Shown here: positions 1 through 11,218 of the stretch, piece after piece
How the letters are laid out: each line of letters opens with the position of its first letter
Position numbering within the stretch: the stretch's first letter is position 1
Assembly: GCA_024741835.1 (NCBI GenBank)
Contig: JAENRP010000165.1
Span: 6,785-70,784 of the forward strand
From: Diplocarpon mali
Taxonomy: Eukaryota; Ascomycota; Leotiomycetes; Helotiales; Drepanopezizaceae
Length of the DNA stretch: 64,000 bases
Direction: 5' to 3'
Made by a program: the position numbers and the translations under genes
Notes under the pieces: model-generated
Seen by the model: the letters and a program-made list of their open reading frames with translations, nothing else
Database searches by the model: none
What the model was told of the DNA's origin: nothing

Positions 1-442
1 AGAAGCGGTCATCGTAGTCGATGAGCGGACGTGAGAGCGCCCGGATAGCCGAGCGAAGGATGCCCTCGGTCCGGGTGCAGGAGCAGGAGCAGGATCATCA
101 ACCGCGGAGCGGGAAAACGGCGCGGGGAGCGGTTGGGGGCGCCAAGACCACCGGCGGGATCGCTTGGCACCGTCGGGGGATCTGCCGACCGGGTGGGAGG
201 GGGGGCGACGCCGGTTCGCACGGGGCTGGAAAGTGCGGCCCCCGTACCGCGGCTCGCTCGGCGCGCGAGCACCCGAGCCCGAGGAGGCCGCCGACGGGCC
301 GCGAGGGAGGCCCGTCGGCGCCGCGGGGGTGCGGGGCGCGGCAACCGCGGCGGATCGCCGGCCTGGCGCCGGGAGGGTCTTCGAGGCTGACGCAGCAGTC
401 GGCGTCCGGTGCATCGCAGGCTTGGCTTTGGGAAGTCGATGG
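1..442. other. GC-rich structured non-coding segment (rDNA-spacer-like)
   Basis: Extremely GC-rich sequence with no recognisable protein. It holds a perfect inverted repeat: arms 289-300 and 309-320 (12 bp) around an 8-nt loop. The composition and the hairpin resemble transcribed rRNA spacers (ETS/ITS), and AT-rich tandem repeats follow directly. Several open frames cross the segment on both strands, but all are Arg/Gly/Pro-rich, as expected by chance in such GC-rich DNA. No 18S, 5.8S or 28S core sequence was recognised, so the rDNA link is an inference. Confidence 0.35.
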
Positions 443-690
443 GATATCAAAACTACTGATATCTGTTGTGGGATTTTTAGAAGTTGATGGGATATTTCTT
501 ACGCTAGTAGGATATTAAAACCTTATATCTATTTGAAGATTCTCAAGTTGATAGGATATTAAAACCTAATATCTATCTAGAGATTTCTCAAGTTGATAGG
601 ATATTAAAACCCAACATCTATCCAGAGATTTCTTAAATCGACCGGATCTCAAAACCCAATATCTGTCTAAGACGTCCTTTACACCCGCGA
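443..690. repeat. AT-rich tandem repeat, unit about 45 bp
   Basis: Degenerate tandem repeat. The core GATATTAAAACC recurs at about 511, 555, 600 and 645 (the last as GATCTCAAAACCC), i.e. every 44-45 bp, followed each time by an AATATCTATC-like stretch and AGATTTCTCAAGTTGATAG. Shorter or more diverged copies begin near 443 and 491. It lies between two GC-rich blocks, an arrangement common in fungal rDNA intergenic spacers. Confidence 0.8.
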
Positions 691-1395
691 GGGAACACGA
701 CACCCACATCTCTACAGACCTCGCGCCTCTCTCTCTGCCCCCCCGTCTCTCCCTGCGATCGTCCGCCCCCGCCCCGGACTCCGCCCGCCGCCCCGCGCCC
801 CGACCATCGCGGAAGCTCAGACGGATCCTTGGCGCGGGGCCGTGACGTCACCCGCGAGCCGCCGCCGCCCACCACAGCCGGCCACGGCCATGATGCGGCG
901 CCGGCGGACCAGCCGCATACCACGGATTGTCCTGCACCGGATACCTGCCATCGTGATCGAGACGGTCGAGACCATCAGCAGCAATGCAGCTGGCGCCGAG
1001 CGAACGTGATTTTTTTTTTCTTTCTTTTTTTTCGTGAATCCTCGACGCGCACCCGTCCCCCGTCCCACTCCCAGTCCTCTCCCACTCCCAGTTCTCTCCC
1101 ACTCCCCTCCCCTCCCACTCCCGATGCTGTCACGCTTTCGAATCGTGATCGTGCTGCACGCCAGTAGCCTGTTGATAAATCCGTACCTGACTCCCTCCTG
1201 CAAGCGCCCTGGCGTGTCGGACCTACTAGACGCCCTCTAGCGCCTGCGTTGAGATCTTGTGTCGGGGCTGGGAAGGGGGAGAGGGGGAAAAGGGCGATCG
1301 GCCTGGCTCAACACCATCGCTCACGTGCCCCCTCCTCACCTCCCCACCAAAGCAGAGCTGCTCCATCGTCGGCCATCGCCTCTGCCACCCTCACC
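691..1395 (+). promoter_or_regulatory. Upstream region of the GH63-like gene with CT-rich minisatellite
   Basis: GC- and pyrimidine-rich stretch without a credible gene. A poly-T tract lies near 1010-1031. At about 1060-1115 the motif CTCCCACTCCCAGT is repeated imperfectly. Pyrimidine-rich tracts of this kind are frequent just upstream of transcription starts in filamentous fungi, so this is probably the core promoter and 5' UTR of the gene starting at 1396. Confidence 0.45.
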
Positions 1396-4300
1396 ATGGT
1401 GCAGATCAACCACCACGAGTACCTGACCGAGGAGGAGAAACGTCTCAAGGAGGATCGCGAGCGCTCCAAGTACTGGAAGAAGTGGGGCCCGTATGTGGCG
1501 GAGAGGCAATGGGCCACGGGTATGGCCTGCCCTCCCGCGGGGCAGAGACGTGCGATGCTGACACCCGCACAGTTCGCGAGGACTACAGCGCGGATGGCGA
1601 TGCCTGGAGTCGTAAGCTCTCCCCCTTCCCTCCCCCCTCTCGTGGGCAGACGCGGGCCACGAGCGCGTGCTGACTTGCGCCAGATTTCCCCCACGAGCAC
1701 GCTCGCTCGAGGACGTTTCGCTGGGGCGAGGACGGCATCGCCGGCGTCTCGGACACGCATGGCTTGCAAAACATTGCCTTGGCCTTCTGGAATGAGGAAG
1801 AGTCAGGCCAGCTCCGGCGCAGCGGGCGGGAGGCCACCGTGCTGACGAGACCACAGTGACTTCTTGAAGGAGCGCCTGTTTGGCCTCTCCAACCCGCAAG
1901 GAAACCATGGAGAGAGCATCAAGGAGGCGCACTTCCACGTCGACAACACTCCCACGGTCCGTCTGCCCCCCCCCCCCCTCACTCCTGGCCCGTGGTATTG
2001 ACATTCGGAACCAGCACTCCTACATGAAGCTCCTCTACAAATACCCGCAGAGAAAGTTCCCGTACGAGGATCTGATCGCAGAGAACGCGAGGCGAGGGAA
2101 GGGGGACCGCGAGTATCAGATCGTGGATACGGGAATCTTCAACGACGACAGGTACTGGGACATCACCATCGAGACGGCCAAGGAGACCGACGATCCCGAT
2201 GAGCTACTCTTCCGCGTCACGGCGTGGAATCGAGGGCCGGAACCGGCCCCGCTGCATATCATACCGCACCTGTGGTTCCGCAATACCTGGGCCTGGGGCT
2301 ACGAAGCCGCGGACCAGAAGCCGAGCATCCAGCAAGTCAGCGAGACGGTTGCGCGGAGCCAGCACCACACGCTCGGAGACCGCTACTTCTCGCTCTCCCC
2401 CTCACCCGGGGTCGGTCCCAGCGGCAATGACGTCCTCCCCAGCCTGTTGTTCACGGAGAACGACACCAACTACGAAAAGTTGTACGGCGGGGCGAACAAG
2501 CAACCCTATGTCAAGGATGCCTTTCACCGGCACGTGGTGGATGGGGAGGAGCGGGCGGTCAATCCAGAGCACACCGGCACCAAGGCGGCCGCCTGGTATG
2601 CCTTCAACGAGGGCGGCGGCGTGGCGCCGGGCGAGTGCGCCGTGGTGCGATTCCGATTCTCGACAAAGTACGAGGACTACGTCGACGAGGAGCTCTTCGA
2701 TGATGTGATGGAGAAGCGCAAGGAGGAGGCCGATGAGTTCTATGCTCGTATCAGCCCCCTCCCCATGTCCGAGGACCTCCGCCGGATCCAGCGGCAGGCC
2801 TTTGCGGGCATGATGTGGACCAAGCAATCCTACCACTTCATCTGGGATCAGTGGGCGAACGGGGACCCGGGCCAGCCCCCCCCTCCCCCGGAGCGCAAGG
2901 CCGTGCGGAATACCAACTGGAAGCACATGCACCTCGACGATATCCTCTCGATGCCGGACTCGTGGGAGTACCCCTTCTTCGCGGCCTGGGACTCGGCCTT
3001 CCACTGCATCCCGCTGGCGATGATCGACCCCGACTTCGCCAAGAAGCAGCTGGATCTGTTCACCCGGGAGTGGTACATGCATCCCAATGGCCAGCTGCCC
3101 GCCTACGAGTGGAACTTTGGGGACGTCAACCCCCCCGTCCATGCGTGGGCCACCTTCCGAACGTTCAAGATCGAGCGGAAGCTGTACGGACGGCAGGACC
3201 TCGACTTCCTCGAGCGCGTCTTCCAGAAGCTGCTGCTCAACTTCACGTGGTGGGTCAATCGCAAAGACTTCGACGGGAAGAACGTCTTCGAGGGCGGCTT
3301 CCTCGGCCTGGACAACATCGGCTTGTTCAACCGCTCCGAGCCCCTGCCGACCGGCGGGGTGCTCGAGCAGGCCGACAGCACCGGGTGGATGGCCTTCTAC
3401 TGCTTGTGCATGCTGAACATCGCCCTGGAGCTGGCCAAGCATCGCCGGATCTACGAAGACATTGCGTCCAAGTTCTTCGAGCACTTCATGCTCATCAGCG
3501 ATGCCATGACCTACAAATCCGGCGAGAAGGAGAAGTCTCTCTGGAACGAGGAGGACGGCTTCTACTACGACGCCATCTCCTACGGCGGACCCTGGACCCA
3601 ACAGCTCCCCGTCAGGTCCCTGGTGGGGTTGATCCCCCTGTACGCCACGCTGACCCTGGAGCCCGAGCTGATCAACAAGCTGCCGTCCTTCAAGAAGCGG
3701 GTGGACTGGTTCGTCGAGAACCGGCACGACGTGGCCGAGCGGAACATGGCCAGCATCCGGAAGCGGGGTAAGGACGACCGGATCCTGCTCTCCCTCGTGA
3801 GCAAGGCTCGGCTCGAGAAGATCCTCAAGCGCATGCTGGACGAGGACGAGTTCTTCAGCGACTACGGCATCCGGTCGCTGTCCAAGTTCCACGCGAAGCA
3901 CCCCTACGCCATGGATGTGAATGGGCAGGAGTTCCGGGTCAGCTACGTCCCGGGAGACTCCGACAGCGGCCTGTTCGGGGGCAACAGCAACTGGCGAGGG
4001 CCGATCTGGATCTGCGTCAACTTCCTCCTGGTCGAATCCCTGCAGCGCTTCTACATGTTCTACGGGCCGTCGTTCGAGGTCGAGTGCCCGACGGGCTCCG
4101 GGGACGTGATGCATCTCGGGCGGGTCTCGGAAGAGATCCAACACCGGCTCCAGCACCTCATGGCCCGTGGGGATGATGGCCGTCGGGCCATCAACGACGG
4201 GAACGACCTGCTGGATTTCGATCCCCACTGGAAGGACAACCTCTGGTTCTACGAGTTCTTCGACGGCGATACGGGGCGCGGGCTGGGCGCCACCCATCAG

Positions 4301-4751
4301 TGCGGCTGGACGGGACTGCTCGCCCGAATGATCCATGACACCGGGTAAGTGGCACACCATGGGGAGGATTCCACCTGACTGTTGACACTGTGGAAGGTTG
4401 AGCTGCCGTCTCCCGCAAACGCCGCGAACGCCCAGCACGGGAATGAACCACTACTTCGATGATGTCTTCACCCGCCACGTGAAGCAGCCCGCCGAGAAGC
4501 CTCCACGCCCCCGCATGCGCCGCTCCTCGACTGCACGCTCCATCGGGGCTCGGAGTGACTTCGACCCCGAGGATGCGCGCTCCGTCGGCAACTCGGTCGA
4601 AGCCGAGGATCCAGAGAGGGAGAGGGAACGCAGAGAAGCCGATGCGCACACGGCGAACTACGTCGCAGAGCAGCTAGAGAGGGTCCGGAGCCACCAGTCG
4701 ACGGACTTTGAGCTGGGAGACGAGTTCGAAGCTCAACTTGACGAGCACTGA
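1396..4751 (+). CDS. GH63/MGH1-like glycoside hydrolase
   Basis: Six exons: 1396-1519, 1573-1611, 1684-1801, 1857-1956, 2015-4344, 4397-4751, giving 1021 residues with all phases consistent. The product matches the fungal glycoside hydrolase family 63 (mannosylglycerate-hydrolase-like, (alpha/alpha)6 barrel) proteins. These are cytosolic relatives of mannosyl-oligosaccharide glucosidase, with no signal peptide or membrane segment. Visible family blocks include [15 protein letters not shown] near the N terminus, [52 protein letters not shown] and [15 protein letters not shown]. The start ATG sits in a good CACCATGG context. After the barrel, the last exon adds about 118 residues rich in Arg, Glu and Ser, likely disordered. 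The substrate is unknown; an alpha-glucosidase or mannosidase type activity is inferred from family only. Confidence 0.88.
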
Positions 4752-5111
4752 GACGGGGACTGGCAAGGAGATCAGAGCGGGATACCACCCGTCCAGGGGG
4801 CAGATTAGAATGGACGTTCCCCTCCTCTAGACCGAGTTTCGAGGCGTCACGGCACTAGATAGAGCAGGAGAGGGCTGTCTACAGCGCACATAGAGTTGGA
4901 GGATAGATCGGCGCGATCGATGGCTAATGAAAAAATGGATCGGCAGCCTGCCCGTGAGATCAAGCAAACATCGAGCAGACGCCGATGAAACCCTACAAAC
5001 TGAATTGGAATTGCTCTAGTGCTCGAATCTTGTACACATCAGCGACTGACCGTCCCAGTCGTCCACTCTCTGCCTGACCCGTTCACCCAGAGAGCAGATG
5101 CCACTCTTCCT
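4752..5111. other. Convergent 3' intergenic region
   Basis: 360 bp between the stop codons of two convergent genes. No open frame of interest, RNA gene or repeat was seen; it should carry both 3' UTRs. Confidence 0.6.
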
Positions 5112-6030
5112 CTACAAGGTGTCGGTGAGAAGCTTGTTCATCTTCGCAATGCGTGCCGAGACGCTGAGGTCGATTGTCCGGTCTCCAATCTCCACAACCA
5201 GTCCTCCAAGAATATCTGGGTTGACCTAGAGAGCGAGGTGAGAATGCGGTAGATAGCGCCCACGGACCATCTAAATACCTTGTTTGTGACCTTGAGCTTC
5301 TTTCCGGACCCGACGTACGGCGACTTGGACACGGCTGATTCAAGTCTGGAAAGGGTCTTGTGATCCAATTGCTATGTGCAGTTTCAGCAGTGGTCTTGCC
5401 AGCCCTCGTTCTCGGGTGACCTTACCGCAGCACTCGTCACGGTCAGCTCGACCTCGCCCTTCGCCGCGCTCATGAGCTCCCCGAATTTCCCGCAGACCCC
5501 CTTCAGGAGCCCGAGTCTGTTGTAGAACGCGAGGGTGCTGAGGAAATTCTTGACGGTGTCGCCCTTGTCCGCTCCTCCGGTGTGCTTCTGCAGCTCGGCG
5601 ATGATGGAGGACTTGTCCTCCGCGCTGAGGGTTGGTGCTTGCATGATCGTGGCCAGCTTGGCATCCTTGTGGTAGACGTCACTGAGCGCAGCGATAGCCT
5701 TCGCCGTGCTGTCCAAGGTCGAGTTCTTCACGGCAGCCGTGTACTGTTGCTCCGGGTCAGCCTCTGCCCACCCCGTCCTGCCCAGCGGCGACCCGGCCCC
5801 GACTCCCAAGGCAGACCCGCGCCGCACGCGGCTCCAGAGGAAACGTCGGGACATACCAGCGCAGTGGCGTACGTGCCATCAAGACCGTACAGGGCGATCG
5901 GAGGCTTCGAGTCGGGAGCCGCTGCGGCGGCGTACGATCGGACCTGGCGGTTCGCCATGACGCTTGGGGCTGTGACCCTTCGGGAGGCCGACGCCCGCGC
6001 AGGGCGGAGAATCGCTCGGCTCGAGTGCAT
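5112..6030 (-). CDS. ATP5: ATP synthase subunit 5 (OSCP), mitochondrial
   Basis: Four exons on the minus strand: 6030-5857, 5743-5426, 5371-5279, 5225-5112, totalling 232 residues. This is the oligomycin-sensitivity-conferring protein, the delta-type peripheral-stalk subunit that joins F1 to the stator of mitochondrial F1Fo ATP synthase. The N terminus (MHSSRAILRPARASASRR) is basic and serine-rich, a typical matrix targeting peptide. It is followed by the family blocks ALYGLDGTYATALYTAAVK, FLSTLAFYNRLGLL and, at the C terminus, NPDILGGLVVEIGDRTIDLS. Length agrees with fungal OSCP. The ATG at 6030 was chosen because the slightly longer frame upstream begins with TTG. All introns are GT-AG; the first is 113 bp and the other two 53-54 bp. 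Confidence 0.95.
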
Positions 6031-6638
6031 GATGATGATATTCAATTGACGTTGAGGGCAGATACGGAGCGTCGGTTACGAGGCTCGTCAGATCCTCAGC
6101 GGCCTGCTTTGCTTGCGGGTCTTGGTCACATGATGACACTAGCGTTATAGCGCGAATCTCTCATTACGGGCTGCGAGGGGCATTGCCAAACCAGGCTCGC
6201 CAGAGCCTGCGAAGGAGGCTACACGGGGACAGGGTAAAGTTGAAATGCCGTCTGCAGTCACCGGACAACAGATTTTGGCCCATACCTCATTATCAACTTG
6301 AGCTAACGTGGAATTTAGCATACAACCGGCAAAGAACTGCGTACATATCGATCGGACGAGACAATCACCCATCTCTTCATTTGGACAATCTTACAAACTG
6401 GTTGTAAAATTGGAGACGTCCTTCCGAGGGTTTGGCTCCTGTCCGTTCGATCGCTTTGTTGTTCGCATATTGTATTGCAATCGCTCTCCTGTAGCTCTCG
6501 TCTATGGTACATTGTTGTCTGTACGACGCAGTAGAAACCCGTTCAGCCTCCATCGTATACTTCCTAGAGACGCCTTTCAAGACCCTCAGTAACGCCAGAG
6601 CCATGCTTGTCCTCATCCAGTCGTAAATACTTGATCAA
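6031..6638. other. Intergenic region between ATP5 and MOB1
   Basis: About 600 bp holding the ATP5 promoter (genes on the minus strand, so upstream of ATP5) and the 3' end of MOB1. Only short frames without family similarity occur here; nothing else was recognised. Confidence 0.5.
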
Positions 6639-7641
6639 TCAGTCACTCCTCAGCATACTGTCCACAAGATCTCCCAGCGGTCCCCAGAAGTCCTTTCCAC
6701 TGGCCAGGTTATGCTCATCAATAAAGAGAACATAGTGCTTAAAACTGGTGTTGAGATGAGCTTCAAGGCCAAGCTCGCGGATGACCGGGTAATGGTGGCA
6801 GTAAATGTGCGCATAAACACGGTACATTCGCTTGAAAACTTGCCGAATCATGCTTGGGAAGGACTTTGGGAATGGAACGCCTGACGATTATCAGTGGAAA
6901 CCTCATTCGGACATCATATAGCACATACCAATTCTACTGGGGAACACGGCCTCGTTGTCAATGTTGCTCTGGACCCATCCCATCAGATGCTCGATGTAGG
7001 TAGGCGCGGGCATCTTGGTAGGTCGTTTGTATTTCTCCGAGTCTTGCCAGAGATATTCAAATCTGAATGCTATTAGTGCTGCTCCGTTGAAGATCGGGGA
7101 AGCATACTCGTCGGTGGCCTTCATCTCGGGACATGACTGGGGGGAGCAGAACTCAGTGATCGATCCATAAAGTAGGTTGATATGGTTGTAGAAGTCGACC
7201 ACTACTCTTCATCAGTTTCAGTGTCTCCAGATCTCGTCATGTATCGCACTGTTGACTGCCAACCACTCATTCTCATCTTCCCCCTCTGGGAGCTTCACAA
7301 TCTTTCGCAGACTACCTCCTCCAAGGGTAGCCTCCGCATATTGTCTCAGCTGATAGCTTGTGCTGCCCTTCGTAGCATTTCGCGGTCTGAATTGGTTTCT
7401 CGTCCGTTGATTGCTAAGAAGACCTCTTGGTGAGCAAGATGTACCAGCGAATCCCTGAGGCACTTCAAAATACCATGGCCATGGCTTATACGGGACACCG
7501 TCAACGACGAAGAATGTAACTGAATAGGCTGTGACAAAGTGCAGACGGGAGGCAGGACTATGGGAGCCCAAGGGCCGACAGAGTGCAATATAGCGTGCTT
7601 TGGGCTTGGAATACTGACACGGTCGTAATGAAGGAAGTCAT
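6639..7641 (-). CDS. MOB1: MOB1 kinase activator
   Basis: Five exons on the minus strand: 7641-7619, 7413-7250, 7201-7108, 7062-6929, 6880-6639, totalling 218 residues. MOB1 binds and activates NDR/LATS-type kinases (Dbf2 in yeast) in the mitotic exit / septation initiation network. The zinc-binding residues are visible as CSPQSCPEM and YCHHYPVI, and the protein ends in [12 protein letters not shown], as fungal MOB1 does. The first exon codes for only MTSFITT plus part of a Val codon and is joined over a 205-bp intron with donor GTCAGT. That join is the least certain part of the model. The other introns are 45-48 bp. Identity of the core is certain. Confidence 0.95.
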
Positions 7642-8305
7642 CGTGCTTCAATGTGCCCGAGTATACTGGTTTCTTGTCTGGAATGTTACAGGTTAGCAGG
7701 GCAATCATTATCGGAGCTGAGGCATGCGACCTACCCGGCGTTGTTTCGCAGGGCTTTGCGAATCTTGCGTGTTGAAAGAGGGGGCGGGAAGTGGCACGGC
7801 AGGAGGAAAATGACCTAGACTGAGTGTGGAGAGGTCTGGTCCAGTATCTGGGCGGCGTGGTTGTGCGATGCGATGCGATGATATGCGATAGCCGCGAAAA
7901 GGTGGTTGTTGATATTCATCCACGTTGGCGGAGCAAACACGCGCCTGCTTCGGCGGCAAATTAGAGTTCTGGCGTTTGTAGCCGCGAACACGCCCCCTGG
8001 TACGGAGTGGAGGTGCGCGTAATTGAAAGCCCATCATCATTCGATTGAGTCAGATCTCAGACCGACTCTTAGGCTATCATTTACTCGCGCCAGAGAGCTG
8101 TCGTCTCGCTCTCCACTCTACGCACAATTATCGTTGCTTTTCAATTCAATCAAGAATGCGGGCAGAATATTACAACCTGTTGTCCTTTTGCTGCATCCAT
8201 GACTGGTAGCACTGATCGCCTTCGAGCAGAGGAAGCTCTGAGCTCCTCCACTTCCAGGCGCAACACACGCTTCTACGACTCTCACCCAGACGCTTCGCCC
8301 TCGCG
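7642..8305. promoter_or_regulatory. Divergent promoter region MOB1 / RGP1
   Basis: 664 bp between two divergently transcribed starts. A small direct repeat (GATGCGATGCGATGATATGCGATA) lies near 7865-7890. A 110-codon minus-strand frame at 7708-8040 has no family resemblance and is probably chance or 5' UTR. Confidence 0.5.
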
Positions 8306-10816
8306 ATGTCGGCAGCATTGACCAATATCAGGGTCTTTGTGCAATGGACCGAGCAGACTGTGTTTGCTGGCGAAGATATCGAGTGTCTGGTTACTTTCAA
8401 AAACATTGCCAACGCTCCTACGTCGAAAACATCCTTACACCCTTCGAGCGCAAATACTTCCACGCCGGCCGACCGGCAGAGGAAGAATGCCATATCTCAG
8501 ATCAGGAATAATGCTAGCTTGAGCCCTCGCGCCCCGTTCTCGAGTAGGGGCCATCGAACGACGGTTTCAATGAGCGTGCCAGCGCCTTCTATCGCTCCCC
8601 AGCCTGTGATGCCGGCCTGGTGGAATGGAGCCCCCATTAAAATTGCTCAAGCTGGACGAAATGCGCATAAGCGGTCCGTTTCCATAATGTCTATAGGGGC
8701 CAGTGAAGGTTGTGCGGACGATGTCGCAAGTCACAGCAGCTTTCCTGAGAGGCCAAGAGGAGGTCCAAGAGGCCATGAAAGATCTACAAGTCTCCAGATG
8801 ATTTCTCGGAGGCGCGGAAGTAACAGTGGTCCTCTGTCAGGTAAATACGCAGAAATTGTCCCGTACACTCATCTGACCTCGATAGTGCCTCTAAATCCAC
8901 GCTCGACAACACAGCCGCCCCTACTCAACTCGCGCTCCCCGGCCAGCATAGAATCAGAGAGGCTATCGCGACGCCATGCGGGTGTAGGCACTGCAGCCAG
9001 CACACCGAATTTGTCCGGTGCACCTTTCACCCCGAAAGGAGACTCTGACTCCTCCCCCCAGGATTTTAAATTCCCGTCGGTGACATCGCCGTCTTCTGAT
9101 GGAATTCCAAGCAGTCAACTCGATGCTGCACTTAGCCATCAGGACAACCCCCGGCTGCTCTCACCTAGGTCACGAGAAATCATACCCGAGAGGGTACCCG
9201 CCATGACGAGGGTACTTTCACCTGCCAGCATGACTGGGACCCCTAGAAGCAGCGGTGAGCTCTATTCACTCAGCAATAATTCGACGGAGACACTGGCTTC
9301 AGAGTATCTTCCTCAGCAGACTGGCCGAATCCCTGTCTACGGAGGCCACACACGACGTCCTTCGAATCTATCACCAGCAAACCACCACCGTCCCCCAGAG
9401 ACATTGATGATGGGTTATGCACAGATCCATGGATCTTTCACCCTTGACGCTTCATTGATCAGCCAGGTGCCCTTCGAGGAGGTGAAACGCAAGGGGGCTG
9501 TTGGGGGACAAGGAGGCGGGGTGATAGGAGTTGAAGATCAAAAGCGTGACAGTGGTCTCCTCCGGGGATTCAAGTGGGGTAATTTCGGAGAGTCGCTTGG
9601 GGGTCTACTTGGGGGGGGTGAGCTCAGCAGTATCAAAGATATGCGAGGTATTGCGAGCTCCAGGTCAATCCCTCTGCTGTCGACTCCTCAGTCAATTCTG
9701 TTCGTGGACCTCCGACTTGCTCCGGGCGAGAGGCGGAGCTACAGATATTCTTTCAAACTTCCTCGTGGTCTGCCCCCCAGCCATCGCGGCAAGGCCATCA
9801 AGATATCGTACAAGTTGGTGATCGGGACTCAACGACCCGGTGGTGCCAAGGAACAGCAAGTGAAGTCCGTGGAAGTCCCCTTTCGAGTTTTGGGCAGTGT
9901 CAACAGTCACGGGGAGCTTCTTGGCCATGACCTGATGTCTCCGTACATCATTCTTCGTGATCAGGCTACAATACAGACCGTCGAGGCGTCTTCTGATACC
10001 AGCCTTGATCTCTCTCGAGATGTGGAGGTCAAGGTTCCACAGAAGGCCGCCGAGTCCAGTCTGGATGATTTTCTCTCATATGTTGATGAGCTCATTACGG
10101 ATCCGCGACAAAATTCAAGTGCCGGCTCACATTCTCCAACAGAGGCATCCAGGATCCGTCGTCAGTCCTCGATCCCAGAACCTGCAACGGCAAGAGAAGC
10201 CATAGACATGGCTATTCTCCGGAGCAACATCGCTGCTGATTCCCGGCAGAGTGCTAATAGATTCGAGATTGCACGCAGTGGCAAGCGTGTTGCAGTGGTC
10301 ATGCTAGCACGGCCGGCATACCGACTTGGCGAGACCATAACAGCAGCAATTGACTTTACCGATGCTGAGATTCCCTGTTACGCGATACACGCCTCTCTGG
10401 AGACTTCCGAAAAGGTGGACACTTCTATTGCATTGCGTTCAGAAGCCAGCGTTTTTCGTGTAACTCGCAAGGTACAAGCCAGCCATTCAGAGTCGACTCT
10501 ATTTGCACGACGAATAATTTTCTCGCCTACGATTCCCGTCTCAGCCACTCCTGAATTCGTCACTAGTGGTGTCAGTTTGATCTGGCGCATACGGATAGAA
10601 TTTGTAACCCCGCGACTAGTCGACGACCGCGATACAGTATTGGGATATGCGGACCTGTTGGAAGAGGTCTCTAGAGACGACAGAGGTGTCGTACTTGCAG
10701 CTGCAGAGGCCCTGGACTGCGAGACTTTTGAGATAGCGGTTCCTCTCAGGATATATGGCGCCTTAGCAGGTAATGCAGAGCAAGACGAAGGTCGGGCTGA
10801 TGGACTAGTTGTATAG
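8306..10816 (+). CDS. RGP1: Rgp1-domain protein, Ric1-Rgp1 GEF subunit
   Basis: Essentially one long frame of 836 codons. The start MSAALTNIRVFVQWTEQTVFAGEDIECLVTFKN... is the arrestin-like N terminus typical of fungal Rgp1. Rgp1 and Ric1 form the nucleotide exchange factor for the Golgi Rab Ypt6, acting in endosome-to-Golgi transport. The middle (about residues 50-390) is Ser/Pro-rich and probably disordered. The conserved C-terminal half contains APGERRSYRYSFKLPRGLPP and a final beta-rich domain with REAIDMAILRSNIA. A likely 45-bp intron lies at 8841-8885 (GTAAAT ... CTGAC ... TAG). It is stop-free and a multiple of three, so the frame stays open whether or not it is spliced; with splicing the protein has 821 residues. 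Confidence 0.88.
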   Translation: MSAALTNIRVFVQWTEQTVFAGEDIECLVTFKNIANAPTSKTSLHPSSANTSTPADRQRKNAISQIRNNASLSPRAPFSSRGHRTTVSMSVPAPSIAPQPVMPAWWNGAPIKIAQAGRNAHKRSVSIMSIGASEGCADDVASHSSFPERPRGGPRGHERSTSLQMISRRRGSNSGPLSGKYAEIVPYTHLTSIVPLNPRSTTQPPLLNSRSPASIESERLSRRHAGVGTAASTPNLSGAPFTPKGDSDSSPQDFKFPSVTSPSSDGIPSSQLDAALSHQDNPRLLSPRSREIIPERVPAMTRVLSPASMTGTPRSSGELYSLSNNSTETLASEYLPQQTGRIPVYGGHTRRPSNLSPANHHRPPETLMMGYAQIHGSFTLDASLISQVPFEEVKRKGAVGGQGGGVIGVEDQKRDSGLLRGFKWGNFGESLGGLLGGGELSSIKDMRGIASSRSIPLLSTPQSILFVDLRLAPGERRSYRYSFKLPRGLPPSHRGKAIKISYKLVIGTQRPGGAKEQQVKSVEVPFRVLGSVNSHGELLGHDLMSPYIILRDQATIQTVEASSDTSLDLSRDVEVKVPQKAAESSLDDFLSYVDELITDPRQNSSAGSHSPTEASRIRRQSSIPEPATAREAIDMAILRSNIAADSRQSANRFEIARSGKRVAVVMLARPAYRLGETITAAIDFTDAEIPCYAIHASLETSEKVDTSIALRSEASVFRVTRKVQASHSESTLFARRIIFSPTIPVSATPEFVTSGVSLIWRIRIEFVTPRLVDDRDTVLGYADLLEEVSRDDRGVVLAAAEALDCETFEIAVPLRIYGALAGNAEQDEGRADGLVV

Positions 10817-10916
10817 CCGACGATTATGACACATTTGGGAAGCGTTCCAGTAAATAGGATCTCGTGTACACAATGTAAATCACATACGACTTGGCGCTCG
10901 AGGCTGGCATGCAGTA

Positions 10917-11218
10917 TCACCAGATTGTAACGGCAGCTCTACATGCATTCATGAAGAGCGTGTTACGAGCCTTGCCTTCGATTGCGAAGGGGAGATCTTT
11001 GAGGACGTCTGCAAACTTTGGTGCAGGTCCTGGCGCATGCCCAACCAACAGTGCCCTGTCGAGCTGTTCCTCTACTGTCCCGACCGAACTTTGTTTGTCT
11101 CCAGCAGATCATTGTCAATCGGATCTCGGACCCGTATGCGTGGGAGGCGGTGCGTAGCCCTCTGCTGCTCCTCCTCACGAGCCAGTCTTTGCACTTTTCT
11201 TTCTCGGGCATTGTTCAT
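10917..11218 (-). CDS. Possible small two-exon gene, function unknown
   Basis: The minus strand shows coding-like sequence in two frames. The first begins MNNARERKVQRLAREEEQQ (ATG at 11218). The second ends in the frame containing HAPGPAPKFADVLKDLPF and stops at 10917-10919. They can be joined by a GT-AG intron, for example donor GTGAGG in the first part and acceptor ...GGGACAG before TAGAGGAAC, but more than one phase-compatible pair exists. Upstream of the ATG the same frame remains open back to a TAA and reads EIEVRIRIGLTIDEAN, so the true start may lie in an earlier exon. I do not recognise the product. It is placed between convergent RGP1 and the divergent SET gene. Confidence 0.3.

Noticed and set aside
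2402..4438. 678-codon minus-strand frame opposite the glycoside hydrolase gene
   Set aside because: It mirrors the GC-rich codons of the sense gene and shows no domain; the sense strand is clearly the coding one.
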